NCBI GenBank assembly: GCA_905250025.1
Contig: CAJNOJ010000178.1
Span: 156,564-220,563, forward strand
Length of the DNA: 64,000 nucleotides
Origin: Adineta ricciae
Lineage: Eukaryota > Rotifera > Eurotatoria > Adinetida > Adinetidae
Reading direction: 5' to 3'
Below the pieces are notes generated by a model. The model did no database searches and was not told the origin of the DNA. It saw nothing but the letters and a program-made list of their open reading frames with translations. The position numbers and the translations under genes are program-made. This document shows positions 12,188 through 23,544 of the stretch, one piece after another. Each line of letters begins with the position of its first letter. The first letter of the stretch is position 1.

Positions 12188-14973
12188 TCATTGAACTCTG
12201 TAAGTCTTTTTCGTGATTGGCTCGATAAATACTTTACATCGTTTGACTATTTGCCAACAAATATCCATAATAGTTGATCGACTATACCATAAATGAAGGA
12301 TAAAAGCGATAGCAGTGAGGATTAAAAACGAAAGAAACAATCCGGACACGATATCCAATGAAAGCTGTTTGCTTTGGTTATTGGGTTTTCCTGCTGTGTC
12401 GCTTGATGAACATTGCGTTGACTCCAACCAATCGTTTGACAATTGATCCAGTTTTCCTTCTTCACGCATTTTCGAAATACGAAAATCTAAATCCTTTTTA
12501 AATGGCCAATTTTCTGGTATAGCAATTCCTATAGAAGATCTAAAAAATTCACTTCCAACAACACTCAACTGATTACAATACTCCCTATCAATTTTAAATT
12601 TCAGTACCGATGCATCCCATATTGCTGCATCGATTGTACCATCCAACAAACGAGAATAGATTTCGTCCGGCGACGATAAAGGACGATAATCACTAAGAAC
12701 ATTTTGTATATAGTATTCAGGTACAGCAGAGTTAGAAACGATTCCGACACGATCGAATGGCACCCGACCGTTTTTTATATCATCTATACCGGAAATCGGT
12801 CGTCCACGGTTTAATGTGAGAACAGACGAAAGATTTGCTGTATAAGTTGCAATAAGAATAATTCCTAATGCATACAAACCTAAAACAGTTAATCGACTTG
12901 GATTTGTTGTTAAACGGATATCTGTATTCACACTAAACACGCTACACAGTGCGCGGCAAACGCCAAGAAATACTGACTTCACGCACGATCCGTCATTTTC
13001 GATATTTTGATTCGGATATTCGAAGAAATAAATTAGAACGCCAGAATAGACGATCAGCGCTAATATTGTCATCCAAACACTCCAAGTGAACGGATAAAAG
13101 CACGAGAAAAGTGTGATTGGGATTTCCGAATTGTATCGCGTAATAACTTGAAATGGCTCTTCATGAAAAGGTACCGAATAGGCAACGTCTAACAAACGTT
13201 GTGAAGTGATGCGAACATTCGATAAGATCATATCATAATTTCTATTAGAACGTGTTAATAATGACACGACTGTATTATAATCTTGAAAAGGTTCAGCGAT
13301 TTCGATACTGTAGTTAAACCCGCTAATCTCTTGAAGTCGACGAATAAAGTCAGCGACATATCCACTAATGGAAAGATTCGGATTGATTGTCGCCAATGGT
13401 CTCAAACACAAATTGCCATTTAACGATGAATTTCTATCGCATACGATCACAAATGGAGGAGCTTCAATAACCATAATACGTACAAATTCATCTAAATCAA
13501 ATTTTACATCAATTCAATCAGTGAGTCTTTCAAAAAAAAAAGAACAAACAAACTTTTCAGTTGTGGATAATCAACTGGCACCGAACTTGAACTATTAATT
13601 GGCCAGATGATACGACTGCCAGTAAAATTTACCCATTTTGTGTCATTTGAACGCCAAATCGCAATATGCACATATTTCGCGAATTGTAAATTGACTAATT
13701 CATAAGATGCATTGCTTATACGATCATTCGACTCCTTCTTTTGGAATTCAACCATTCCTGAAATACCCCAAAATTTTGTATTTTTCAAATACATTTCATA
13801 TTTGTCTTTATTAATCAATTTATTGTCAAAACAATGTGTTGATATATTCATCGACGGAATTTGACCATCATGTGCCGATTTATTTAATGCAATGTTTAAA
13901 CTCCAAACTGCATCAAATGCGTAAATTGCATAAGGATCGATCAAAGAATTGTCATGTGGAAAATATCCTTTACCTTCCGAAGAATTAAGCCAAATATCAA
14001 ATGCTTCTTTTTGTAAATCTTCATTTATATGACCAGTAGAACTCGAATCTATGATTGGTAAAACAGCGAGAAAACCTTGTAACTTCGGAACATCTTGTGA
14101 ATTAAGCAAATGGGTATGAACCTAAAAAATTTCAAACATCTGCTTTCAGTTTGAAGGGAATTTAAATTGATTTACTTTGTTGGTCATTAACCAAACAAAT
14201 GAACTATCGAGAAGATCTTCATTGATTGCGCGTTGAACAATTTTTCTTGAATGATCCTCATTCGCCCAGACAAGTACAATCTGTGATTGACTCTTTCGCA
14301 ACGTTTCATTCATATTTGCGTGAAATTTATCAAACCGTGGATCGAAAATTAATCGCTCCTTGATCGAAATATCCAAATGATACTTTTCCAAGAGAATTTT
14401 TAATCCACCATAGCCATAATCATCTTTTGTAAAGATTAATGTACATGTCGTCCAATTGAAATTTTTGAATAATTTAACAATTGCTTCAGCGAGGAGAAGA
14501 TCTGATGGAACAATACGATAAAATGTTGGATACAAAATTGGATCGCCAAGTTCAGCGTTTGTTGCAGCGTAGGACATCATCGGTATGCCAATATGTGCAG
14601 CAAATGTTCCAAGAAAACGCGATTTTGTTGATGTAGATGGTCCAACAATACCAACAATATCCGCTTGTTCTGTTTTTTTTGTTTCTCGACAGAGCAAATC
14701 CAATTCAGTGAAACCATTTCCTTCCCCACTTGTTTCGATGAGAGTACCATTGATTGGTTGTTTGTTAATAGTAATTTCATACTGATTAGCAAGAGTTATT
14801 GCTGCACGAAATAGAGCTCGTGCATGGAATGTCCAATCATCGCTCGGATAGTATCTTGAGGTTTGAACGGATGGTTTATCATATCGAGGAAATAGTCCAA
14901 CAATACGAACTGCATTCAATAATTTAATTGAGAGCAGAAAATAGAAAAACAGATGAATGAAACTACGAAACAT
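12188..14973 (-). CDS. Ionotropic glutamate receptor subunit, 3 exons
   Basis: Ligand-gated cation channel subunit of 889 residues, from exons 14176-14973, 13554-14121 and 12188-13491. A signal peptide (MFRSFIHLFFYFLLSIKLLNA) precedes a full amino-terminal periplasmic-binding-type domain (about 25-440; ADIVGIVGPSTSTKSRFLG, FNWTTCTLIFTKDDYG). The S1 half of the ligand domain starts at VRIMVIEAPPF (about 459) with the amino-acid-binding Arg in NVRITSQRLLD (about 554). M1 lies near 595, a re-entrant loop near 621-650, M3 carries TYTANLSSVLT (671-681, the family's SYTANLAAF motif), and S2 contains GTIDAAIWDAS with the ligand amino-group Asp. M4 is near 840. The second intron starts GTTTGT rather than the usual GTAAGT/GTGAGT. 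The pore loop (CSVFSVNTDIRL) lacks the usual Q/R-site context, so ion selectivity is uncertain. Confidence 0.93.
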
Positions 14974-14977
14974 TATT

Positions 14978-14979
14978 CT
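14978..14979 (-). promoter_or_regulatory. Candidate spliced-leader acceptor before the glutamate receptor
   Basis: On the minus strand TTTTCACAG ends four bases before the start ATG, resembling a 3' splice site with no matching upstream exon. Spliced-leader trans-splicing is known in bdelloid rotifers; use of this site is inferred. Confidence 0.4.
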
Positions 14980-15149
14980 GTGAAAATGTAGTCTGTTTGA
15001 TTCTAATTATAAAAGAGTGTATGTCGAAAAAATTTCTGCATCAGATGGTGCGTATGACTTTTTACAAAAACAAATTCAATCGTATAAACATGAACATCAT
15101 GATTATTGAATATTGATCAGTGTTTTTTTTTATTGAGAAAAATATTTTT

Positions 15150-16160
15150 TCAGTTGACTTTATCTGTAATCATCTTGTCAATCATCGTCAAAGCTGTCAA
15201 TGCGTCAAGAGGGATTTCCAAAAGGCGTCCTTTGCTTCTATTTTGATAATAATTATTCATAAACGAACGTTCTTTCAATGGATTAATTCGAATAAAATCT
15301 GCAGATAATTTTGGATCTTCGTACGTTGCTTCACTTTCCATTCGAACCGTCGGGACAGCTGTTCCTGCTCCTAATTCAATAATTAATAATCTTCCTTTTA
15401 TTTCCTTTATATTTGCTCGAAATTTATTATAATTTTCTCTTTGTTCATTTAATCTCCTGTCAACATACGTTCCGTCACCAAACATCAGCACGTTTGGTCG
15501 TGCTAATCTTTTACAAAATGAACATTTTGGTAGAGCATCGATGACGCAATCAGTTTCCGGATCAACTTGAAGATTTAGTGCGTTATCTGTTTTCCATATT
15601 GTCTCACAACATGGTTTAATACATTGCATATAATGAATTGATCCGTGACATTCTAATGTTAATGATTCATCCCAACCAGATTTGATCCAATGACCATCAA
15701 TATTACTGGTAAAACTAAAAGCATGTTTTACGTTATTCAAATGATTCCACTTCTTCGCGATTTTATAACCCATATGAGGAGTTGCTGATGTATAAGCATT
15801 GTATCGATATGCCCAGAATGCATAACCGAAATTCGCTGTATCATGTTCTTTACTGTTTCCTTGTTTTCTCTCAAACCATCCTGGATTGCTCATATCAGAA
15901 AAATCGAGATCTGGATGTTTTAGTAAAGGTGGCCAAACACCGGCTGCAATACCTCGAAACGTTCCAAGTCCACTACCAACACCCATGCCAGCACCACTTG
16001 TAAACAAAATTGCTTCGCAATTAAGGACTAACTCGGCTGCTTGACTAATTAATGACTTCATCTCGGCATCGATAGTCTGCGTGACATCTGTAGATGCTGC
16101 CATTCTTGTATAATATGTGTGTTTTTTTCTGTCTGAAATGAAAGGAAATGTTGGAGCCAT
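15150..16160 (-). CDS. Sir2-like NAD-dependent deacylase/ADP-ribosyltransferase (divergent sirtuin)
   Basis: 336-residue sirtuin. The NAD-binding opening is SGAGMGVGSGLGTFRG (about 55-70), matching the family GAG-x-S-xx-SGIP-x-FRG with several substitutions (Gly for Ser, Leu-Gly for Ile-Pro). TSNIDGHW (151-158) corresponds to TQNIDGL with Ser for the usual Gln. ECHGS holds the catalytic His172. Zinc ligands are likely Cys180, Cys184 or 185, Cys213 and Cys216. ELGAGTAVPT (about 260-270) matches the late Rossmann segment. Two in-frame Met (1 and 20) could start it; there is no signal peptide. The substitutions around the active site suggest weak deacetylase or altered acyl/ADP-ribose chemistry. 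The ADP-ribosylglycohydrolase lies about 630 bases away on the same strand. Confidence 0.87.
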   Translation of the reverse strand: MAPTFPFISDRKKHTYYTRMAASTDVTQTIDAEMKSLISQAAELVLNCEAILFTSGAGMGVGSGLGTFRGIAAGVWPPLLKHPDLDFSDMSNPGWFERKQGNSKEHDTANFGYAFWAYRYNAYTSATPHMGYKIAKKWNHLNNVKHAFSFTSNIDGHWIKSGWDESLTLECHGSIHYMQCIKPCCETIWKTDNALNLQVDPETDCVIDALPKCSFCKRLARPNVLMFGDGTYVDRRLNEQRENYNKFRANIKEIKGRLLIIELGAGTAVPTVRMESEATYEDPKLSADFIRINPLKERSFMNNYYQNRSKGRLLEIPLDALTALTMIDKMITDKVN

Positions 16161-16790
16161 TATGTAGAATGAATAACAGATGTCACCATAAACAGAATAG
16201 CAGATTCTAATAGATCAAACGTTTGTTTTCAGAAATTATACAGCGTTAGGAAGTAGGAATTGAATATAATCATCTGATGTGATGTATACCTATGACAATC
16301 TCTTCGTTATAATCCATGAAAGATTGCAATCTGAGAATGAAACACTACCTTATGTAATGTGAAAATGACGTTGATAGTCAGTAGGAAGAAAAAAAAACGA
16401 AAAATAGACTTTAGGTAACGAATCGAGTTGTGTTAAAATACTCTGATAAAAAATAGCAGATATATAATCTTCGAGTGTTTTTTTTACAGCGCATTGACAA
16501 ACGATGCACGCAAAATATAATCAATATAGAATATCGTTGAGTACTTTCGACAAACAAAATACTTCTAAGAGTTATAAAAGTTCTCTGAAACATATCTAAT
16601 TATATCTTTGAATTCTGTTATATCTATAAAAGGTATGAAGTCAATGTTCATTTGTATATTCGCATTAGAATATCAGGAAAAACATTTTTCGGCTGATTGT
16701 AAATCGAAGATTTGGTACAATATGAAGAAACTTGCGTTAAGTTCGAAAGCACGTAAGATAGGAAGAATAATATCCATGGGACGAATATCA
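16161..16790. other. Intergenic spacer
   Basis: AT-rich DNA between the sirtuin start and the ADP-ribosylglycohydrolase stop. Nothing recognisable. Confidence 0.5.
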
Positions 16791-18492
16791 TTAAAGCGAT
16801 GCATTACTATAGGTTCTCTGTCGTCGTTCAGGTTGAGGACTACGGAACATCTGTGGGTGTTGTGAAGCTTTCGGTTGCCTTCGAACACCAATAAAATTCA
16901 GGAATTTGTATAATTTTGACGATTTTTCTGTTGAAGTTGGTTCACGATCGGAAAATGTCAAATAATTATCAGACAATTCATAATCAGTAGGACTACAGAC
17001 TAGTGATGCAGAACTTGTCGGTTCCCATTTACCACCGTCATGTTCGAGCCATCCACTTATGTTCAATAAAAATTCTCTTGCATATATCTTATTAACCCAT
17101 TCTTGAGGGAGTTTTTTGTAGCCGTAACAGGCACCAGCTAATTGACCATAGATAGCAGCTGTTGTGTCTGTATCGTCGCCTAAATTAATTGCAGCAAGAA
17201 CACCTTTCTTAAAGCTATTGTCGTCCGACCAAAATGCCCATAAAGCAGCTTCAAGAGAACAAACAATATAACCATTTCCTCGTATTCCGTCTATGTAACC
17301 ACCAGGTTTCTTGTAAGATCCTTCGGCAATCATTCTAATTTCATGACAAAGATGTTTATCACGAAAACTTTGCTGAGTTTTATAAAAGTCGTTGGCAAGT
17401 ATTTCTTCTTTTGTGCAACCATTGAGAACAGCACATATCAAAGCTCCATAGTAACGACAGGCATCATAGACTTTTATATCTCCATGAGTGATTTGTCCAC
17501 TTATACCAGAAAATTCTATAGCATGTGCAGGAAACTTATGGAAAAATAACGGAACTGGTGCCAAACGCATAAGAGCGCCATTGCCAGCGGCACCATTTTC
17601 ACTGCAATAGACATTGAAGTTTTGAAGATAACGAGTATCCGTAAGATAATCTAGTTTATCTACAGTGGTTCTAGATTTACTGGCCAATTTACGCTGACGA
17701 TTATGGAACACTTGGAGAGAGTCTCGAGTGCCTGCACCAATATCAAAACAGCGCCCAGTCGATGACATATATCCTTTTTGATACCACCATTTATATCGAA
17801 CTAATTGATCATATGGTACAAAATCACGACGCGTAATCAATGATATTGCCAAACAAAGTGCCATAGAAGTGTCATCAGTAAACTAAAATATAAATGAAAT
17901 TCGAAAAAAATGTTTTTATTTTTAAAATATTTTCACGTTAATGCTATCCGTTGTCTATTATCTTTTAACTCATACCGTATAAAAACAGTCATTTTTCTTA
18001 ATCATTCTTTCATAAACATAATATTTATTTAGTATTCATTGTCTCCGTATTACTATTGAAATCTATAATTCTTTTGAATGAAATCGCACGATATTATCGA
18101 GTTTATGACATTTGATAAAAGAGACTAACAGGAACATTACTTCGTATGATAATCTCTACACAATCACATGTGTTGACGTACATTTGTCTCTTTCTTCTAA
18201 TCTTAAAGACGATAGACGTAAATAAACTTTTCAAGTATTATGTCTTTGCTTTTTGTTTCCTAATAACAATTGCTTACAAAACTTTCTCATATTTGCGATA
18301 ACACCGTACCTGTCCTTCCTTAAGACCCCATGTGCCACCTCCTCTGAGGTCGCTCACTGGATTTTCTTGCAAATATGTATGAGAACGAAACTCGACATGG
18401 GCTCCTAATGCATCGCCTAGAGCCATTCCACACATAGATCCTTGGATTTTATCCAGCATATCTTTGTTGACTGTAACAGGCGCGTATTGCAT
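16791..18492 (-). CDS. ADP-ribosylglycohydrolase (DraG/ARH-type), 2 exons
   Basis: Hydrolase that removes ADP-ribose from proteins or related substrates using two Mg2+. Exons 18310-18492 and 16791-17882 join in phase 0 to 424 residues. The N-terminus has KIQGSMCGMALGDALGA; the splice rebuilds GQFTDDTSMAL, the first metal-binding site (Thr63, Asp64, Asp65, Thr66). Next come GAAGNGALMRLAPVP and RGNGYIVCSLEAALWAFW, and the second metal site is INLGDDTDTTAAIYGQLAGACYG. All key Asp/Thr residues are kept, so it should be active. The intron (17883-18309, 427 bases) is long for this window. The C-terminal 80 residues are a Ser/Pro/Gln-rich tail outside the domain. No signal peptide: cytosolic or nuclear. 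Confidence 0.92.
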
Positions 18493-20792
18493 GTTAAATA
18501 TAAGATCACCAGGCTTTCTTATCTTTTTATAATCATCATATTGAAGATCAAACCAAACTTTCTCTAATAGACAACTAATTTCACATTTATCCTATATAGA
18601 AAAGAAATTCCTACCGGTGGTGAACTGACATTCTATATCATGATTTGGGTGTTCTATTTAACAAAGTTTTTTCTCTAAATTATAGTTCGAAAATCATGTT
18701 ACTTTTTCGAAAACGGCGCATGAACTTTCCTACAGCGTTTGGCTTCTCCTGCATTGTAAATTCTGAAAATGAAACGCATGATTTTTTCCACTGTTCTGCA
18801 CTACCTATCGCATTTTGTTATTGTTCTTTTTCATTCTGCATATTTCTTGACTCATACGTAAAACATCCAAAATCATGCATCTGAAAGCTGAATAGTGTCA
18901 TGAAGAGACAAAAGTTCTGCAAACAAAACATAGAGAACAACATTCAGCTATTTGCAAACTCTGTACACATAGGATTCGAACAAATTTTTTACATACTTTT
19001 TAAAATATATTAATCAGTAAACATTTGCTGTTTTGAATATTTATTCTTATACGTAGATGACCTGCAGCTACCGTGATTTTAATCTTTACTTCTGATAAAA
19101 TCATTTGTTTTCATTTCTATTTCAATTCAAAGTTGTTTTATCAATCAAGGTAACTTTGTTATTATTTGGTTAAAGAAATAAATACCAATGGCATGCAAAT
19201 CAATAAACAAATAGCTTATGTGCACGAAGTTATGTGAAATAGAAGAATTTAGATATTAAGTATAATGATATTCGATTTTATAAAATGTTACGAACAAAAA
19301 CATAGACAGTTGTGTATTTATTGAACATAAAATTGATCGAAAACAACAATATTTCATTAATTAAGTCATCTTCTATGGTTGTACTTCATGTGTCTATAAC
19401 TATCATAATACATTCACTTATCGACAAAGCTTGGAACACAATAGAAAGCGTAAAATAAGTTATATACAAACAAGCAATGCGTAACATATAACAAAAACTA
19501 GTATGAAAGATAAAAAGCAATCGAATCGTATAGTTATGTTAAATACGAAATTTGAATTTAAGTTTTAAATATTACATATATGAATTCCATGCATTTTTAT
19601 TGTAAAAATTCAAATTAATTTCATTCTTTTCTTTGATGAATCGATGGATTGTGAAAATCTTCAGATACCGTTAGAAAAAAAGGTAGCATCAATATTTTCT
19701 CGAAGTATCAGTAACTATTGCATGAAAACTTCATTCTCTCAGCTTCAGTGTCATTATACATTTGTTCGATAGATTGACTTCTTTTATTAGGAAAAATTAA
19801 AGAGAAAATATCTTCATTATTCTGATCTTTTTCAATAATTGATAGTTATAGATGCTACGTACCAATTGACACAATGCACTTGCTACCAACGAACGTCTCA
19901 CCACTTCATTTCAATGAAATATTTCTCTTTAATCATGTTGTTTTTGATAATACATTGAAGATCTAAAGGAAAAGAAATACAAAGATGAATATCAATGTCT
20001 TACGAATAAGTTTTTATTCTTTATCGGTTCATCAAATGTCTTTGCCTTTGCATCAGACATGAGAGACGATGACTTCTTTAAAATCTCATTGGAGTACATA
20101 ATTGATTCACTCTGTTGTATTATGAGAAAGAGGAATCTTCACTGTAAATTATCGACATACACCGAAATTGGTTCCTCTTTGAGAACTTATCAAAACTTAT
20201 TATTATTGATATGGAAACCTATTTCTATCACACACTATCAGCAATCTTTCTAGCAGTAAAATGCAATACATATATCACTGCTCTTGTTCTTAAGTATTTA
20301 AGATATCAATAGCATAGAGCTACTTTTTTTTGATCGTTTTTCTGTTTTCTAATCTTAATTAAAAAAATATTTTTTTTGGGTATATTTTTCATGTTTAAAC
20401 AGTTTTAGTCGAATTCAACATGATGAATCACTTGCCTGAATTTGATCGTACATCAAACAACAAATTTGTTGAAAACCGTTAAGTATCGCGATTCAAAATC
20501 GATTACACACAATTTTTTCGCTGATACTAAATCACATACGTCATCAGAGATGAATATATTCATAATTCCGACACCTTCTTATTTACAAATACACATATTA
20601 TGTATCTTCAAATTCAGATAATCTTTAGTCAAATAAAAAGGAAGTACCTGCAAAATCTATCGCATTTATTACGTCGTATATATAATCAAATATCTTCTCG
20701 ATCACTAAGTCATACATAAACACAAGAAATCTTTTTTCTTAAATTTTCAAACTATAAAAAAGGTTTTATAATAAACGATTCTTTCAATAATT
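18493..20792. other. Intergenic, 2.3 kb, no gene seen
   Basis: Very AT-rich, with only short random-looking open frames. A stretch near 19035-19115 resembles the SLC6 3' flank near 28940-29010 (see that repeat entry). Confidence 0.5.
19035..19115 (+). repeat. Degenerate dispersed repeat (partner 28938-29013)
   Basis: By eye, TTTATTCTTATACGTAGATG and the following bases resemble TTTATTCTTGTATGTAAATG and its flank at 28942, including a shared end, AAA(A/G)TCATT(T/G)GTTT. Similarity is partial and spans roughly 70-80 bases. Confidence 0.35.
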
Positions 20793-23492
20793 ATGCGAAT
20801 TATTGCTGTTTTAACCTTTACAATTTTTGTATATCTATTGCATAAAACTTCGTCAACTGATTATGACAGAATTCAATTAGCAGCAAATGATTATCTTTTT
20901 GTTTTTTATGTAACAAAATATGTTAATTCGGATGGTTTTATTCATTATCAATGCGCAATGTTAGGAAATCGAGTGTTTAAAGTAGATTTTGATTTTCAAT
21001 CTATTCACTCGGTATCCATTGGTCGTCGACAAAACCAATCTCAACTTTATTTTATCGTTTCTGGTAACACCAATAAGTCGAATTTCTATATGACCAAAAT
21101 TACCGTTCAATGTTATCAAGAAAACAGTACAGTGTTGCACAAAGAGACGGTGTTCTTTGAAAATCATTACATGTCATCTATGATTGTCAGTGTTGATCCT
21201 CATGGTCAATTTGCTGTTGGTGTTTCCAATACATCTCTTCTCTATTATAATTTGAATGATTTACAACATTTTTCGTATGATGTAACTTGGCCAGATTTGA
21301 AAGAATTTCTACCTTTATCAATTGATATAAGTGAGAATCGGATTTATATTGCAGGATATATTGAAATGAAACGTTTGGTTGAGAATATACGTGAAGATAT
21401 GATTTATATTCAGACGAGAATATATTTATTATCGATTGATGAAGAAAAACATCAAATTCAATTTTATGATCAATGGAAATTCAATGAATTCACCAGTAAT
21501 CTCATAATGAAATTGTCTCTTCGTGTTAATTTGAATAATGACCGTGTTTTACTTGGCATACCATCGATAAATACTGTCTATTCATTTATTACCAACAAAA
21601 CATCGAATCGTCTTATACCACTTAGTTCTAAAATGAAAAAGAAACTCTTTAGAATAATTACTGGATACGGATGGATTGTTGATTGGTTTCATGACAGTAA
21701 TAAAGCGATTATTGTGACTGTTGATTACGAAAGTAACATTATTAAAAATTCAAATCCTTATATTGAATATTATGATATATATGATGACGAAGTTTTCAAT
21801 GACAAAAGTATTCCATTCGCAGTATTTCCAACCATCGATCAAACCGATCACTACAGTCATGAATTTTCTAAATATCATCTGATTGTTTTAACAACAACAT
21901 CATCTATACTTTATGCAATGAATGACGATGAACATCTTTTGATTATTCCATCATCTAAACCAGGATATTTATCTGTTGATCAGGTTTTTGTAACTGAATA
22001 TATCACACATGGACATCGTCGACATATTTTCTTATCAAATAGTGCTCAATGTCCACTTCATACATACAAAAACGATACTGGACCGTGGCCATGTCGCAAA
22101 TGTCAAATGAATTCATCTCAATATGATGTTGATATGATATGTCCCGAATGTAATAATGAATTATTCTGTCCACTTGAATTTGCAACGTTTTCAGCGAATT
22201 TGTTTGATATTGAACAGTATTATGGTTATCCTGAAACACCAGAAATAGATGTTTTTAGTGATATTCTTATACGTAATATGTTTCGTACTAAATGTCTTCG
22301 AACATCGCCTTTTCTTATTATGATAATTACTTTGTTGATGATATTAATTCTATCAATAATTATCGGCTTTTTAAAATTCAGTAAACGATTAGCATCGAAA
22401 AACGAACCTTTCATAAAAGGTTTTCGATATCTTGATTTGATTAAACAAGGTCAATCATGGTTTGGAGGATTAGTTAGTATTGTATTGCTTGTACTGCTTG
22501 CATTTGCAATTAAATTTAGTTATTCTTATCATTATCTTTATCCAATTGAAAATCAACATTTACTCAATGAAAATTCTTGTTCAACAAATCTTCATTTGAA
22601 TGCAAAATTTGAAAGCAATCTTCAATATTTAACAAAACCATACGGACAATTTGAAGAGATTTTTCGTCTCTTAGATTCGCAAGAATTTTTAATGAACATC
22701 GAATTGATCAACACAACATTTCATTGTGGACAATTATTCATTAATTCTCATAATCCTGTGTTTTGTTATACACGTGAATTTAATCTATATGCATCGACTA
22801 ATTTATCATCACATAAAGTACCAATATCTTTAAAACTTCAAGGAAAAGGAATCATAGAAGCGATGCGTATTGGTTTTATTGGATCAGAAATTCATCAAAT
22901 GAATAATTACGTTCAAAAAGTGAATTTTTCCAAAGTATTTAATTATACAAATCGAACCATATCGATGCAAATGGTTCATTCGATTGATTTACAATTAACA
23001 AAGATAATTAATATCACCGAAGGTTTGACCGATTCAGATTTAACAATTTACAGCGGTTTATGGTCGATGATATTTCATTTTGATCTTGATCGATTATTTG
23101 TCGAAACACATCAAGAATTTGACAAAGATTCAACAAAAATATCATTGAAATTTTTTGAAACGTCATTTTTTATCCAAAATCGACAAAAACCCATTGCACG
23201 AAGTCCAGAGATTATTTTCAGTACAATTTTATTCATTTGTATGTGTTTGGATTTAGTCTGTACGATATTTCTTTTGATTAAATTATGGTTGAAACCAATT
23301 TTAAAACTTATGATTATCAAAGTATCTTCATCGAATTGTTGGTTTTATCAATTTATTGATGGAGATAAGTCAAACATTTCAATAGAAATGGAGAATTTGA
23401 AAACTGAAATCGACATTTTAAAGAAAACAATAAAAACATTAACTACGAATGAACCGGTTATCAGAAGATATAAGAGAAAAGTGTCTGTTTGA
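20793..23492 (+). CDS. Intronless multi-pass membrane protein with large ectodomain, unknown family
   Basis: 899 residues. A signal peptide (MRIIAVLTFTIFVYLLHKTSS) precedes about 400 residues rich in beta-strand-like repeats (for example IVSVDPHGQFAVGVSNTSLL and LSIDISENRIYIAGY), which look like propeller blades. A Cys-rich module follows at about 418-462, with repeated C-xx-C spacing (PCRKC, CPECNNELFCP). Hydrophobic helices sit near 510-530, 556-575 and 806-832, with another extracellular Cys-bearing region between the last two. The tail has a short coiled coil (MENLKTEIDILKKTIKTL). There are many N-glycosylation sequons. I do not recognise the family and propose no function. The long open frame, sequons and membrane segments make it a convincing gene. 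Confidence 0.82.
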   Translation: MRIIAVLTFTIFVYLLHKTSSTDYDRIQLAANDYLFVFYVTKYVNSDGFIHYQCAMLGNRVFKVDFDFQSIHSVSIGRRQNQSQLYFIVSGNTNKSNFYMTKITVQCYQENSTVLHKETVFFENHYMSSMIVSVDPHGQFAVGVSNTSLLYYNLNDLQHFSYDVTWPDLKEFLPLSIDISENRIYIAGYIEMKRLVENIREDMIYIQTRIYLLSIDEEKHQIQFYDQWKFNEFTSNLIMKLSLRVNLNNDRVLLGIPSINTVYSFITNKTSNRLIPLSSKMKKKLFRIITGYGWIVDWFHDSNKAIIVTVDYESNIIKNSNPYIEYYDIYDDEVFNDKSIPFAVFPTIDQTDHYSHEFSKYHLIVLTTTSSILYAMNDDEHLLIIPSSKPGYLSVDQVFVTEYITHGHRRHIFLSNSAQCPLHTYKNDTGPWPCRKCQMNSSQYDVDMICPECNNELFCPLEFATFSANLFDIEQYYGYPETPEIDVFSDILIRNMFRTKCLRTSPFLIMIITLLMILILSIIIGFLKFSKRLASKNEPFIKGFRYLDLIKQGQSWFGGLVSIVLLVLLAFAIKFSYSYHYLYPIENQHLLNENSCSTNLHLNAKFESNLQYLTKPYGQFEEIFRLLDSQEFLMNIELINTTFHCGQLFINSHNPVFCYTREFNLYASTNLSSHKVPISLKLQGKGIIEAMRIGFIGSEIHQMNNYVQKVNFSKVFNYTNRTISMQMVHSIDLQLTKIINITEGLTDSDLTIYSGLWSMIFHFDLDRLFVETHQEFDKDSTKISLKFFETSFFIQNRQKPIARSPEIIFSTILFICMCLDLVCTIFLLIKLWLKPILKLMIIKVSSSNCWFYQFIDGDKSNISIEMENLKTEIDILKKTIKTLTTNEPVIRRYKRKVSV

Positions 23493-23538
23493 CTTTCATC
23501 TTAATTATGTTCATCTTTATTTTAATATTTTCTTCATA

Positions 23539-23544
23539 AATAAA
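23539..23544 (+). terminator. Poly(A) signal of the 899-residue protein gene
   Basis: AATAAA 47 bases after the stop codon. Confidence 0.5.
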
